From Pedobacter chinensis (GTDB taxonomy: Bacteria; Bacteroidota; Bacteroidia; Sphingobacteriales; Sphingobacteriaceae): DNA of 64,000 nt. A program made the translations under genes and the position numbers. Below the pieces are notes generated by a model, which did not search any database, was not told the origin of the DNA, and saw nothing but the letters and a program-made list of their open reading frames with translations. The stretch is from positions 434,001 to 498,000 of the forward strand of contig NZ_QPKV01000002.1 in the NCBI RefSeq assembly GCF_003339865.1, in the 5' to 3' direction. Positions 42,355 to 50,960 of this stretch are shown here, piece by piece (position 1 is the first letter of the stretch; each line of letters begins with the position of its first letter).

Positions 42355-44124
42355 ATGCAAACATCGATTGAAACCAAAGACGATTTCTTTAGTAGCAAAG
42401 TATTGGGTCATCCGGCAGGATTATTCGTGCTTTTTTTTACAGAGATGTGGGAAAGATTTTCGTACTACGGCATGCGGGCACTGCTCGTTTTATTTTTGAC
42501 CTCATCAATGTTTGGTGACAATCCTGGATGGGGATGGCCTAGAGAACATGCACTTGCTATTTATGGTTCTTATACATCTTTAGCATACTTAACACCAATT
42601 TTAGGTGGTTTTATTGCCGACAGATTTATCGGTTATCGCTGGGCGGTCATCCTTGGTGCACTATTAATGACTCTTGGTCACTTATCGATGGCTCTTGAAT
42701 TCAATCCGATTTTCATGTATTTAGGTTTATGCCTTTTGGTAACAGGGAATGGCTTTTTTAAACCAAACATGACTTCGATTTTGTCGCACATGTACAAAAA
42801 ACATCCTCAGAAAAAAGATGGCGCATACACTATTTTTTACATGGGTGTTAACTCAGGAGCATTTTTGGGCATGTTATTATGTGGTTATATTGGCGAAAAT
42901 CCAAACTGGGGATGGAGCTATGGTTTTGGCCTGGCAGGTATTTTCATGTTTGTTGGAATGCTTCAATTCTACTTCACGAAAAATATTTTTGGCTCTATTG
43001 GGTTAAAACCTGAGAAAAACAATGTTGTAGTTGACGAGGATGAAGATCCGGCTGAAGCTAAGAAAAATCCCTTCTCTATATTTGACATCGTTCTGATCGC
43101 TTTAATTTCAATTGTTGGCCTGGTTTGGATTATCAATGATCCAGTCTCTAAAATTACAGGCTCTACCGTGTTCAACTTTAATGTTGGTGCTTTAACGGGA
43201 GATAATTTTGCCATTATTGTTGCACTGACATTATTTATTTTTATTTTGATAAAAAGAATTGCTCAATATACGCCTCAACTTCGAGATAAGATGATCGTTG
43301 TAATTGTGCTTGCTTTCATTACGATTTTCTTTTGGGCATCATTTGAACAGGCAGGAGGTTCAATGACAATTTTTGCAAAAGACTATACTGCCAGATTGCT
43401 GGAAGGAAATGCAAAGATCACTTTCAATGTTGCCAATACATTAATTACCGTGATTCCATTAGTAATTATCACTTATGTACTTTTCAGTTTATTCAGAAAA
43501 ACCTTTGCCAAATTCGCTTTGGGCAACATCATACTGGCTACGGGTTTTGCAATCATTTGGGGATTGGTAATTTACATGCTTAAAAACCAATATGCCGACG
43601 TTCAGGCAGAGGTTCCGGCAACATGGTTTGGTGTATTAAACTCTTTATTCATTATTTCTTGTGCACCAATTGTTTCGAAGCTTTGGGAAAGCAAATTCAA
43701 TCCTACAGCAACCGTTAAAAATGGTTTAGGAATGATTTTATTGGGAATAGGTTTTGCTGCTTTGGCTTATGGATCAAGTACCATTCCTTCAGGAGCAAAA
43801 GTTGCATCAGTGAGCATGATCTGGCTTATCCTGGCTTATTTCTTTCACACCATGGGAGAGTTATTCATCTCTCCGGTAGGCTTATCATATGTTTCTAAAC
43901 TGGTTCCTGGTCGAATGATCGGAATTATGTTTGGCATATGGTATTTGGCCATTGCGATTGGAAATAAAATTGCTGGCACCATGGGTGGAATGATTGATAA
44001 AATTACAGCTCAATATTCCATGTCAACATTCTTTTTGATATTCACATTGATACCAGTAGGATTGGGCATTTTCATTATGCTCCTCACTCCTATCATCAAA
44101 AAACTAATGCACGGGGTAAAATAA
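42355..44124 (+). CDS. POT-family proton-coupled di/tripeptide transporter
   Basis: A 589-residue inner-membrane permease with ~14 hydrophobic segments. The POT motif FFTEMWERFSYYGMRALLVLF near residue 25 includes the ExxER proton-coupling residues. The second PTR2 signature is GFFKPNMTSILSHMY (~135), with FWASFEQAGGSMTIFAKD later. It imports short peptides with protons. It is 2 bases from a second, divergent POT gene, so they are co-transcribed. Confidence 0.94.
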   Translation: MQTSIETKDDFFSSKVLGHPAGLFVLFFTEMWERFSYYGMRALLVLFLTSSMFGDNPGWGWPREHALAIYGSYTSLAYLTPILGGFIADRFIGYRWAVILGALLMTLGHLSMALEFNPIFMYLGLCLLVTGNGFFKPNMTSILSHMYKKHPQKKDGAYTIFYMGVNSGAFLGMLLCGYIGENPNWGWSYGFGLAGIFMFVGMLQFYFTKNIFGSIGLKPEKNNVVVDEDEDPAEAKKNPFSIFDIVLIALISIVGLVWIINDPVSKITGSTVFNFNVGALTGDNFAIIVALTLFIFILIKRIAQYTPQLRDKMIVVIVLAFITIFFWASFEQAGGSMTIFAKDYTARLLEGNAKITFNVANTLITVIPLVIITYVLFSLFRKTFAKFALGNIILATGFAIIWGLVIYMLKNQYADVQAEVPATWFGVLNSLFIISCAPIVSKLWESKFNPTATVKNGLGMILLGIGFAALAYGSSTIPSGAKVASVSMIWLILAYFFHTMGELFISPVGLSYVSKLVPGRMIGIMFGIWYLAIAIGNKIAGTMGGMIDKITAQYSMSTFFLIFTLIPVGLGIFIMLLTPIIKKLMHGVK

Positions 44125-44125
44125 C

Positions 44126-45628
44126 ATGCAGATAGCTACAGAAAAAACACCTTCTATAGAAACCTTAGAAGCCATTCAAAATTTTGAAGGTAAATACCCT
44201 AAACAACTTTGGCATTTATCATTAGTAGAAATGTGGGAACGATTCTGTTTTTACGGAATGCGTGGCGTTTTGGCTTTCTTTATGGTCGATCAGTTAGGTT
44301 TAACTGATCAAAAATCAAACCTGCAATATGGCGCTATTCAGGCCTTCGTTTATGCTTTTACTTTTATAGGTGGAATATTTGCCGATAAAATTTTAGGGTT
44401 CAGAAAATCTCTGTTCTGGGGTGGCTCCTTAATGATTATCGGAAACCTGATTCTTGCCTTTTCACCACATGATTTATTTTATGTGGGCATTACCTTATCC
44501 ATCATTGGCACAGGTTTTTTCAAACCCAATATTTCATCAATGGTTGGAGAACTTTATCACGAAAAAGACAATAGAAGAGATGCAGGTTATGGCCTTTTCT
44601 ATGCAGGAATTAATGTTGGCGGTCTTTTAGGTGGCGCCATGTGTATTTACCTGGGTAAATATGTTTCGTGGCATTTATGCTTCCTTTCGGCAGCTTTAGT
44701 CATGACATTTGGTTTAGGTACTTTTATTTTTACCAAAAAATACTTAGGCCCGATTGGTAATTCTCCGCTTCTTCATTTAGAAAAAGCCAAAAGAACAGCT
44801 TACGAAATAGTGGTTTATGCAGGCTCATTATTTTGTATCCCTTTGATTTTTATCATGGTTAGAAATACTGCGTTTACCGACTACTTCATGTACACAATCG
44901 GCATAATTGCTTTGGTTTATTTCTTTTATGAAACCATCAAAATCAAAGATAAAACAGCTCAATATAAATTATTAGCTGCTTTTGTATTTATCTTTTGCTA
45001 TTTCATTTTCATGGCAATTTCTGAGCAAAGCGGCGGTTCATTATCGTTATTTGCGAAAGATAATTTAAATCATAATCTGCTCTTTTTTAATGTCGACCCT
45101 AATGTGATTAACAATAGTGTAAATTCATTTTTCGTTATTGTGTTTAGTCCTATTGTTGGTATTTTATGGCTGGGCTTATACAAACGTAAAATCGAACCTA
45201 ATACCGTAGTAAAATTTGGTTTGGGTTTTGTGTTATTGGCTGCAAGCTTTTACGTTTTTTATGCAACAAGATTCTTTGCAAATGAACAAGGCATCAGTTC
45301 TTTAAATGTTTTTACTTTTGCTTATTTACTGCTCACTCTTGGCGAATTGTGCATTGGTCCAATAGGAATGTCAATTATTACCAAGCTTTCTCCAAAGAAA
45401 ATGTTTGGCATGATGATGGGATTGTGGTTTTTATTTAGTGCTTTCGGGCAATTGGCGGCTGGTAAATTAGGCGCAGAAATGTCGAGCATTGACAATGCAA
45501 CTTTGCCAACTAAATTGATTGCTTATACTGAAGGGTATAAATCACTTGCTTTATATTCCTTAATTGCCGGATTAGCTTTAATTGTCTTTTCACAATTAAT
45601 TAAAAAATTAATGCACGAGGTTAGATAA
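44126..45628 (+). CDS. POT-family peptide transporter, second gene
   Basis: A 500-residue paralogue: SLVEMWERFCFYGMRGVLAFFM carries ExxER, GFFKPNISSMVGELYHEKDN is the PTR2 signature, and SEQSGGSLSLFAKDN matches the later conserved loop. About 12 transmembrane segments, lacking the longer insertions of its neighbour. Identity to the first gene is moderate, so the duplication is old and the two probably differ in peptide preference. A terminator follows. Confidence 0.94.
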   Translation: MQIATEKTPSIETLEAIQNFEGKYPKQLWHLSLVEMWERFCFYGMRGVLAFFMVDQLGLTDQKSNLQYGAIQAFVYAFTFIGGIFADKILGFRKSLFWGGSLMIIGNLILAFSPHDLFYVGITLSIIGTGFFKPNISSMVGELYHEKDNRRDAGYGLFYAGINVGGLLGGAMCIYLGKYVSWHLCFLSAALVMTFGLGTFIFTKKYLGPIGNSPLLHLEKAKRTAYEIVVYAGSLFCIPLIFIMVRNTAFTDYFMYTIGIIALVYFFYETIKIKDKTAQYKLLAAFVFIFCYFIFMAISEQSGGSLSLFAKDNLNHNLLFFNVDPNVINNSVNSFFVIVFSPIVGILWLGLYKRKIEPNTVVKFGLGFVLLAASFYVFYATRFFANEQGISSLNVFTFAYLLLTLGELCIGPIGMSIITKLSPKKMFGMMMGLWFLFSAFGQLAAGKLGAEMSSIDNATLPTKLIAYTEGYKSLALYSLIAGLALIVFSQLIKKLMHEVR

Positions 45629-45645
45629 AACATTTAACAAGATTT

Positions 45646-45678
45646 AACCTGTATTGACTTAGTTAATACGGGTTTTTT
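45646..45678 (+). terminator. Rho-independent terminator of the POT operon
   Basis: AACCTGTATT (45646-45655) pairs with AATACGGGTT (45665-45674), with one T-G wobble, around a 9-base loop; the T run extends to 45678. It is placed 18 bases after the second POT gene. Confidence 0.8.
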
Positions 45679-45755
45679 CATATTTAATATTTACTTTCGC
45701 CCCTTAGAAAGTGAAAGGCTAAAGCTTAAGATCTAAAATATTAAAACCACAATAA

Positions 45756-46487
45756 GTGTCAGACAGTTTAGTTATTATTCCCACCTACAACGAGAAGGAA
45801 AACATTGAAAAGATTATTCGTAAGGTATTTTCTTTACCTCAGGCTTTTCATGTTTTAATCATTGATGATGGATCACCAGATGGGACGGCTGAAATTGTAA
45901 AAACTCTTCAGCAAGAATACAATGGCCATTTGTTTATTGAAGAACGTGCCGGTAAACAGGGTTTGGGCACAGCTTACATTTATGGATTCAACTGGGCTTT
46001 GCAGAGAGAATATGCTTATATATTTGAAATGGATGCCGATTTTTCTCACAATCCTGATGATCTTGCCCGATTACGCGAAGCTTGCGTAAATGGCGCTGAT
46101 GTAGCAATCGGATCCAGATATGTTAGAGGCGTTAACGTTGTAAACTGGCCAATGGGCAGGGTTTTAATGTCTTATTTTGCTTCTATGTATGTTCGTTTCA
46201 TCACAAGAATAAACATTAAGGATGCTACTGCCGGCTTTAAATGTTACAGAAGGACTGTATTGGAAACCATTCCTTTAAATAAGATCAGATTTGTGGGTTA
46301 CGCCTTTCAAATCGAAATGAAGTTTACAGCGATTAAATTTGGATTCAAGGTAGTAGAAGTGCCGATTATATTTACAGATAGAACGGAAGGGACTTCTAAA
46401 ATGAGCACCAAAATTTTCAGAGAGGCTTTTTTAGGTGTCATTCAAATGAAAGTGAGCAGTTGGTTCAGGGATTATAAACGGGAATAA
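45756..46487 (+). CDS. Polyprenol-phosphate glycosyltransferase (dolichol-phosphate mannosyltransferase-like, GT2)
   Basis: A 243-residue cytoplasmic family-2 glycosyltransferase that transfers a sugar, probably mannose, from a nucleotide to a polyprenyl phosphate. SLVIIPTYNEKENIEKII is the nucleotide-binding start, IIDDGSPDGTAEIV follows, FEMDADFSHNPDDL holds the DxD motif and GSRYVRGVNVVNWP the acceptor loop. No C-terminal membrane domain is present, as in the short Dpm1-type enzymes. The start is a GTG at 45756; no in-frame ATG is better placed. Confidence 0.92.
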   Translation: MSDSLVIIPTYNEKENIEKIIRKVFSLPQAFHVLIIDDGSPDGTAEIVKTLQQEYNGHLFIEERAGKQGLGTAYIYGFNWALQREYAYIFEMDADFSHNPDDLARLREACVNGADVAIGSRYVRGVNVVNWPMGRVLMSYFASMYVRFITRINIKDATAGFKCYRRTVLETIPLNKIRFVGYAFQIEMKFTAIKFGFKVVEVPIIFTDRTEGTSKMSTKIFREAFLGVIQMKVSSWFRDYKRE

Positions 46488-46493
46488 GGTTCA

Positions 46494-46527
46494 TTAGTCA
46501 TTTGTTCATTACTAAAATAATGACTAA
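46494..46527. terminator. Inverted repeat after the glycosyltransferase gene
   Basis: TTAGTCATT (46494-46502) pairs perfectly with AATGACTAA (46519-46527) around a 16-base AT-rich loop, between convergent genes ending at 46487 and 46539. There is no long T tract, so its strength as a terminator is doubtful. Confidence 0.45.
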
Positions 46528-46538
46528 CGACTTTAGAC

Positions 46539-47051
46539 TCAAGACTTCTTACCCTGACTTTCCCGTATCATCGCACCAAAGTCTTGCAGTTTTTCCATTG
46601 CTGTTACGGTCATGGCCAGTCGTTTAGTTCTTGTGGCTTCAGTTTTAGCCTCATTAATCCACTTGATGAAATAATTCTGATGAGATTTCGGTTGCTGGAG
46701 AAAACAAGTTAACAAATGCTCTTCTTCAGTTAAACAGATTTCTAAATCCTCAGGCATTTCGATCTTAAAATCTTTATCTTCTTCCAGCCATAATTCTACC
46801 TTTGCACCCGCTTCTTTCTTTAACTTTTTACGAAGCTCTGCTTTTAATGCAATAATGAAATCACCTGCTCCCATCGGAATGGTGGCCATGCCGCCAATTT
46901 CAACATGATCAATTTTCCCTTTTACCCTGAATGATACTTTGCAATCAGGTTTGATATCATTAGCGATTGCTGCCGGAATAAAAACATAACTCCAACCTGT
47001 TTTTTCGCCCATTTGTTCAAACCGTTCTATTTCTGCATTAAAGTGAATCAT
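46539..47051 (-). CDS. DUF1905/YdeI-like (OmdA-type) protein
   Basis: A 170-residue cytoplasmic protein. Residues ~1-85 (MIHFNAEIERFEQMGEKTGW, AAIANDIKPDCKVSFRVKG, IPMGAGDFIIALKAELRKKL) fit the DUF1905 beta-barrel. The C-terminal helix (FIKWINEAKTEATRTKRLAM) fits the YdeI/OmpD-associated domain. I chose the ATG at 47051; an upstream ATG at 47081 adds a hydrophobic lead lying inside the inverted repeat. It is downstream of the DnaE-like gene on the same strand but separated by a hairpin. Confidence 0.85.
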   Translation of the reverse strand: MIHFNAEIERFEQMGEKTGWSYVFIPAAIANDIKPDCKVSFRVKGKIDHVEIGGMATIPMGAGDFIIALKAELRKKLKKEAGAKVELWLEEDKDFKIEMPEDLEICLTEEEHLLTCFLQQPKSHQNYFIKWINEAKTEATRTKRLAMTVTAMEKLQDFGAMIRESQGKKS

Positions 47052-47071
47052 AAATAAAAATATAATATTTA

Positions 47072-47105
47072 TTCGGCTCATAAAACAACTAAATCATGAG
47101 CCGAA
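47072..47105 (-). terminator. Perfect 10-base inverted repeat downstream of the polymerase gene
   Basis: TTCGGCTCAT (47072-47081) pairs perfectly with ATGAGCCGAA (47096-47105), loop 14 bases. It lies 22 bases after the DnaE-like stop on the minus strand and before the DUF1905 gene. It lacks a clear T run and may act as terminator or mRNA-end protector. Confidence 0.5.
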
Positions 47106-47126
47106 CAGACCAGTTAATTGGCTCAT

Positions 47127-50100
47127 TTATTCAACTGCCACCGGATTCATATGTATATCCAGTTTGGCAAACTTTAAAACTTCTACACTTTGAAAACCAA
47201 AATCCTCAACTATTTTGCCTAAAATCAAATAACATCCTTTTCCTTTAAAAGGATAGATCGGAGTCGTATCGGGGAAATGTGTGGTGTCAAAAAAATCGCC
47301 ATTGGCATCTAAAAAGGTACCAAACCACATTTTAGTACTTTTAATCGTATGAACTGTTTTTTCGCAAACATAGTTACCAACCATTTTTACCGTTTGGCCA
47401 ATGTGTTTATGCATATCGGCAGCCATTACATTGCCACGATAGCTGGTTTTTAAAAAATCGAACATGTTAAAATTTAAAGGATAGCCCAGTAACTCCAGTT
47501 CAGTATAAGCATCTTCAAGTTCTGAGTTTTCGAGTTCTGGCAACACATATTGTTTATGTTCGAGATTAAATAATTCAGTGGCGTTTATTTTTTTCTGTTT
47601 ATGCCCCAGGTAATTATAAATATCCCAAAGCAATGTCTTTTTATCCTTACCTGTAAATCTCAAAGCACCTAACCTGATCAATAAAATTGCCTGATCTAAA
47701 GTGATTTGCGTACGTTTTACAAATTCTTCCAGATCTTTAAAAAACCCATTCAACCTACGTTCACGGGGAATAGTTTCAATAAATTTGCTTTCCAGGCCTT
47801 GTATACCAATAAACCCTAAATAAGCATCATTACCATTTATATTTACCACTTCATCACTATGATTTACGCAAGGCAAGTGAACCTTTGCTCCGGTTTTTTG
47901 AAGTTCATGCACATAAACCCAACGACTGTAAAAACCACCGTAATTATTTAAAACGGCAACCATAAACTCTTTGGGATAATAGGTTTTAAGATATAAACTT
48001 TGATAGCTTTCTACTGCAAAAGATGCAGAATGTGCTTTTGAAAAACTATAACCTGCAAATGAGGAGATTTGACGCCAAACTTCGGTAATTAATTTTTCCG
48101 AATGCCCCTGCTTACGGGCAGAAATAAAAAATTTATTAACCAGTTCTTCAAAAGCAAGTTTCGACCGGTATTTTCCGCTCATGGCCTTACGCAAAATATC
48201 TGCATCAGCTAAATCCAAACCAGCAAAATAATGGCAAACCTTAATTACGTCTTCCTGATATACCATTACGCCATAAGTGTCTTTCAGTTGTTCTTCCATT
48301 TCTTTACATAAATACACTACCTGATCCGGGGCATGGTAGCGTTCAATAAAAGACTTCATCATTCCGGAACTTGCCACCCCTGGCCGAATAATAGAACTTG
48401 CGGCCACCAGAGTAAGGTAATCTTCACATTTCAGCTTTTTCAACAACTGACGCATGGCTGGCGATTCAATATAAAAACAACCTATCGGCTGGCCTGCCCT
48501 CAAAATACCGTTGAGTTTGGGGTCGTTTTTGAAAGTCTTGAAATCGTGAATATCGATATCACAATCACAATTTTGCTTAATGATTTGTACTGCCTCGCGA
48601 ATATGGCCAATACCACGCTGGCTTAAAATATCGAACTTTTCATAACCAATGGCTTCTGCTTCATACATATCCCATTGTACCGTTGGAAATCCCTTTGGTG
48701 GCATATCTAAAGCAGTGTAATAAGTTATAGGTTCTTGAGAAATAAGAATTCCTCCAGCATGAATAGAACGCTGATTAGGTTTACTTTTCAGGTGCTGATG
48801 TACAGCAATGAGCTTTTGATAGGTGGCATTTTGCTGGTTTTCCCGCTCTCTTGCAGGATCAGTAAAACCATCAATTTCTACTTTCGGCAAGCCCAAAACT
48901 TTCCCTATTTCCCGAATAATTGCCCGGTCTTTATAAGTGCTCATCGTTCCTAAGAAAGCAACGTGCCTTTTAGGATATTTTTTAAAGATATATTCCTGAA
49001 TGGTTTTCCTTTCATCCCAGGCAAAATCAATATCAAAATCAGGCGGACTTGTTCGTTTCTCATGCAAGAAGCGTTCAAAGTAAAGGTCGAGGTCAATGGG
49101 GTCAACATCTGTAATACGCATACAGTATGCAACAATACTATTGGCTCCTGAACCCCGGCCAACATGATAAAATTTACACTTACTTATTGCGTAACGAACA
49201 ATATCGAAAGTGATTAAAAAATAAGCACAATAATTCTTTAATTCAATAATCCGCAACTCCTTTTCCATCCGCTCCAATGCAACGGGATTGTTTTTTCCAT
49301 ACCGGTATTCCAAGCCTTTGTATGCAATTCTTCTAAGTAACAACTTATCAAGTTCTTCACCCTCTTTACAATATGAATACCTGTTTTTGGATTTTAACTC
49401 AGGCTCAAAATATATGCTTAAATCACAAGCATCAATTAACTTTTGAGTATTTTCAACAATAAAAGGAAATGTTTCGAACTTGATTTTCAACTCTTCCTCA
49501 GGAATTAAACATTCATCTTTAGCACATTTCGATTCTTCGGGAACCATACTTAAAAGGGTGTTCAATTCTATGGCTCGTAAATATTCGTGCAGACGATGCT
49601 CCACTTTATTACCTATGGTAACAGGATGCCAAACCACAAGCTTTTCTTTTTGCTGAAGTAAAGGATGTTTGAACAAGTAATTTATTTGATTACTTCTTAT
49701 GCCTACAAATTCATTTGGTTTTAAAACCCGGTTGAAGATTTTAGTGAAAGGATAAATAATAAAAGCATTTTTGAAAACAGGCGCATCGCTTGGTAAGGGA
49801 ATATCTTCAATGTTGTGAGCACTTAAAAACTCATTCAGTTCTCTCATCCCTTCTTTACTTTTAGCAATGCCAATGTATAAGGGTTGATTGTCTTTTCGAA
49901 ATTCGATACCTGCAACAGGTTTTATATAATACGGAATATTACCCTTTTGAACCTCATCGGGTTCTTTTGTTACTCCTTGTTTTAAGCATTCCCTTATAAA
50001 CTCTATTGCTCCTGTAGAGTTATTAATATCGGTTAAAACCATTTGATGAATCCCTAAAGCACGGGCATTTGAAACGATTGCCGGGATGTCCATCGTTCCG

Positions 50101-50138
50101 TATTTCAGGCTATATGAAGAGTGTACATTAAGAAACAT
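47127..50138 (-). CDS. DnaE-like C-family DNA polymerase (error-prone, ImuC/DnaE2 type)
   Basis: A 1003-residue DNA polymerase III alpha-like protein, shorter than replicative DnaE (~1150-1450). Catalytic aspartates Asp369 and Asp371 in SPPDFDIDF are present, and the third lies in EKFDILSQRGIG. The helix-hairpin-helix (QITLDQAILLIRLGALRFTG) and the OB fold (KMVGNYVCEKTVHTIKSTKM) near the end are kept. The N-terminal PHP domain is degenerate: the usual HxH is NVH (Asn4), and TDH is TDI (Ile38), so PHP exonuclease proofreading is unlikely. It is the second polymerase of a DinB-DnaE translesion locus, but ~820 bases of repeat array separate it from dinB. Confidence 0.9.
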   Translation of the reverse strand: MFLNVHSSYSLKYGTMDIPAIVSNARALGIHQMVLTDINNSTGAIEFIRECLKQGVTKEPDEVQKGNIPYYIKPVAGIEFRKDNQPLYIGIAKSKEGMRELNEFLSAHNIEDIPLPSDAPVFKNAFIIYPFTKIFNRVLKPNEFVGIRSNQINYLFKHPLLQQKEKLVVWHPVTIGNKVEHRLHEYLRAIELNTLLSMVPEESKCAKDECLIPEEELKIKFETFPFIVENTQKLIDACDLSIYFEPELKSKNRYSYCKEGEELDKLLLRRIAYKGLEYRYGKNNPVALERMEKELRIIELKNYCAYFLITFDIVRYAISKCKFYHVGRGSGANSIVAYCMRITDVDPIDLDLYFERFLHEKRTSPPDFDIDFAWDERKTIQEYIFKKYPKRHVAFLGTMSTYKDRAIIREIGKVLGLPKVEIDGFTDPARERENQQNATYQKLIAVHQHLKSKPNQRSIHAGGILISQEPITYYTALDMPPKGFPTVQWDMYEAEAIGYEKFDILSQRGIGHIREAVQIIKQNCDCDIDIHDFKTFKNDPKLNGILRAGQPIGCFYIESPAMRQLLKKLKCEDYLTLVAASSIIRPGVASSGMMKSFIERYHAPDQVVYLCKEMEEQLKDTYGVMVYQEDVIKVCHYFAGLDLADADILRKAMSGKYRSKLAFEELVNKFFISARKQGHSEKLITEVWRQISSFAGYSFSKAHSASFAVESYQSLYLKTYYPKEFMVAVLNNYGGFYSRWVYVHELQKTGAKVHLPCVNHSDEVVNINGNDAYLGFIGIQGLESKFIETIPRERRLNGFFKDLEEFVKRTQITLDQAILLIRLGALRFTGKDKKTLLWDIYNYLGHKQKKINATELFNLEHKQYVLPELENSELEDAYTELELLGYPLNFNMFDFLKTSYRGNVMAADMHKHIGQTVKMVGNYVCEKTVHTIKSTKMWFGTFLDANGDFFDTTHFPDTTPIYPFKGKGCYLILGKIVEDFGFQSVEVLKFAKLDIHMNPVAVE

Positions 50139-50269
50139 TTGGTATGTTTATTTTCTCTTTATGAATGATGAATGATTTCTTATCCTGCGTAGACATTAGT
50201 GTTTACTTACCCTCAATCCCGTTATTTCAGATGGAATCCAAACGTCGTTAACTTAACTGGAAAGGTGCT

Positions 50270-50760
50270 GACCACGAAGTGGCTACAAAATCATTAAAAA
50301 CAAAACTCTATCTTGTAAAACAAGTTCAGCACGTTAATAGCAGGAAAGTTGCTGACATAAATTCAGCATGACGACCGTTTTAGTCAAGCACTTGTTGCCA
50401 ACGTACTATAGCCGCCTTGCCATAACATCATGTAATACTGAACATGGTTCAGCACCCTAATAGCAGGAAAGTTGCTGAAATAAATTCAGCATGGCGACCG
50501 TTTTAGCCAAACACTTTTTACCAACGTATTATAGCCGCCTCGCCATAACAATCACGTCATACTAAATGCGGTTTGGCACCCTAATAGCAGGAAAGATGCT
50601 GAAATAAATTCAGCATGACGACCGTTTTAGCCAAACACTTGTGCCAACGTATTATAGCCGCCTTGCCATAACATCATGTAATACTGAACATGATTCAGCA
50701 CCGTAATAGCAGGAAAGTTGCTGAAATAAATTCAGCATAACGACCGTTTTAGTCAAAGCC
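50270..50760. repeat. Array of ~123-base tandem repeats related to the 18-kb array
   Basis: AGCAGGAAAG recurs at 50339, 50462, 50586 and 50708 (steps 123, 124, 122), each followed by TTGCTGAAATAAATTCAGCA with small changes, then TGACGACCGTTTTAG and, in the first three units, GCCAACGTAYTATAGCCGCC. Read on the other strand the core is CGTCATGCTGAATTTATTTC, then AGCAACTTTCCTGCT: nearly the same ~35-base core as the 17.9-18.96 kb array. The two arrays are thus one repeat family in opposite orientations. No spacers or cas genes are present. Confidence 0.8.
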
Positions 50761-50847
50761 TGACCACCGCGCTAACCAAACGTCTGTTAACGCCAGGTTG
50801 TGCCCTTTCCGCTATGGCCACCGCGCTATGCTGATCGCTTTAACCAA

Positions 50848-50957
50848 TTCAAACAATTAACCAATTAACCAGTTTACCAGTTTACCAGTTTAAACGATTA
50901 ACCAATTTACCAATTCAACCAACTAACCAATTCAAACTACTAACCAATTCAAACTAT
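50848..50957. repeat. Short direct repeats of AACCAATT type
   Basis: About ten copies of a ~10-base motif (AACCAATTCA, AACCAATTAA, TACCAGTTTA and variants) follow each other over 110 bases, just downstream of the dinB stop on the minus strand. It is a degenerate microsatellite-like tract with no open frame. Confidence 0.6.
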
Positions 50958-50960
50958 TCT

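Larger units (their letters stand above)
50139..50960. other. Gene-free stretch filled by repeats
   Basis: This gap between the two polymerase genes has no open frame of interest. It contains the ~123-base tandem array at 50270-50760 and a field of short AACCAATT-like repeats at 50848-50957. The promoter of the DnaE-like gene must lie in the left part (50139-50270) if the genes are not co-transcribed. Confidence 0.7.

Noticed and set aside
42355..45628. Recent duplication of the POT transporters
   Set aside because: The two proteins differ in length and most positions outside the signature motifs, so this is an old pair of paralogues, not a recent event.
50270..50760. CRISPR array at the second repeat field
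   Set aside because: Same reasons: 123-base units without unique spacers, no cas genes.
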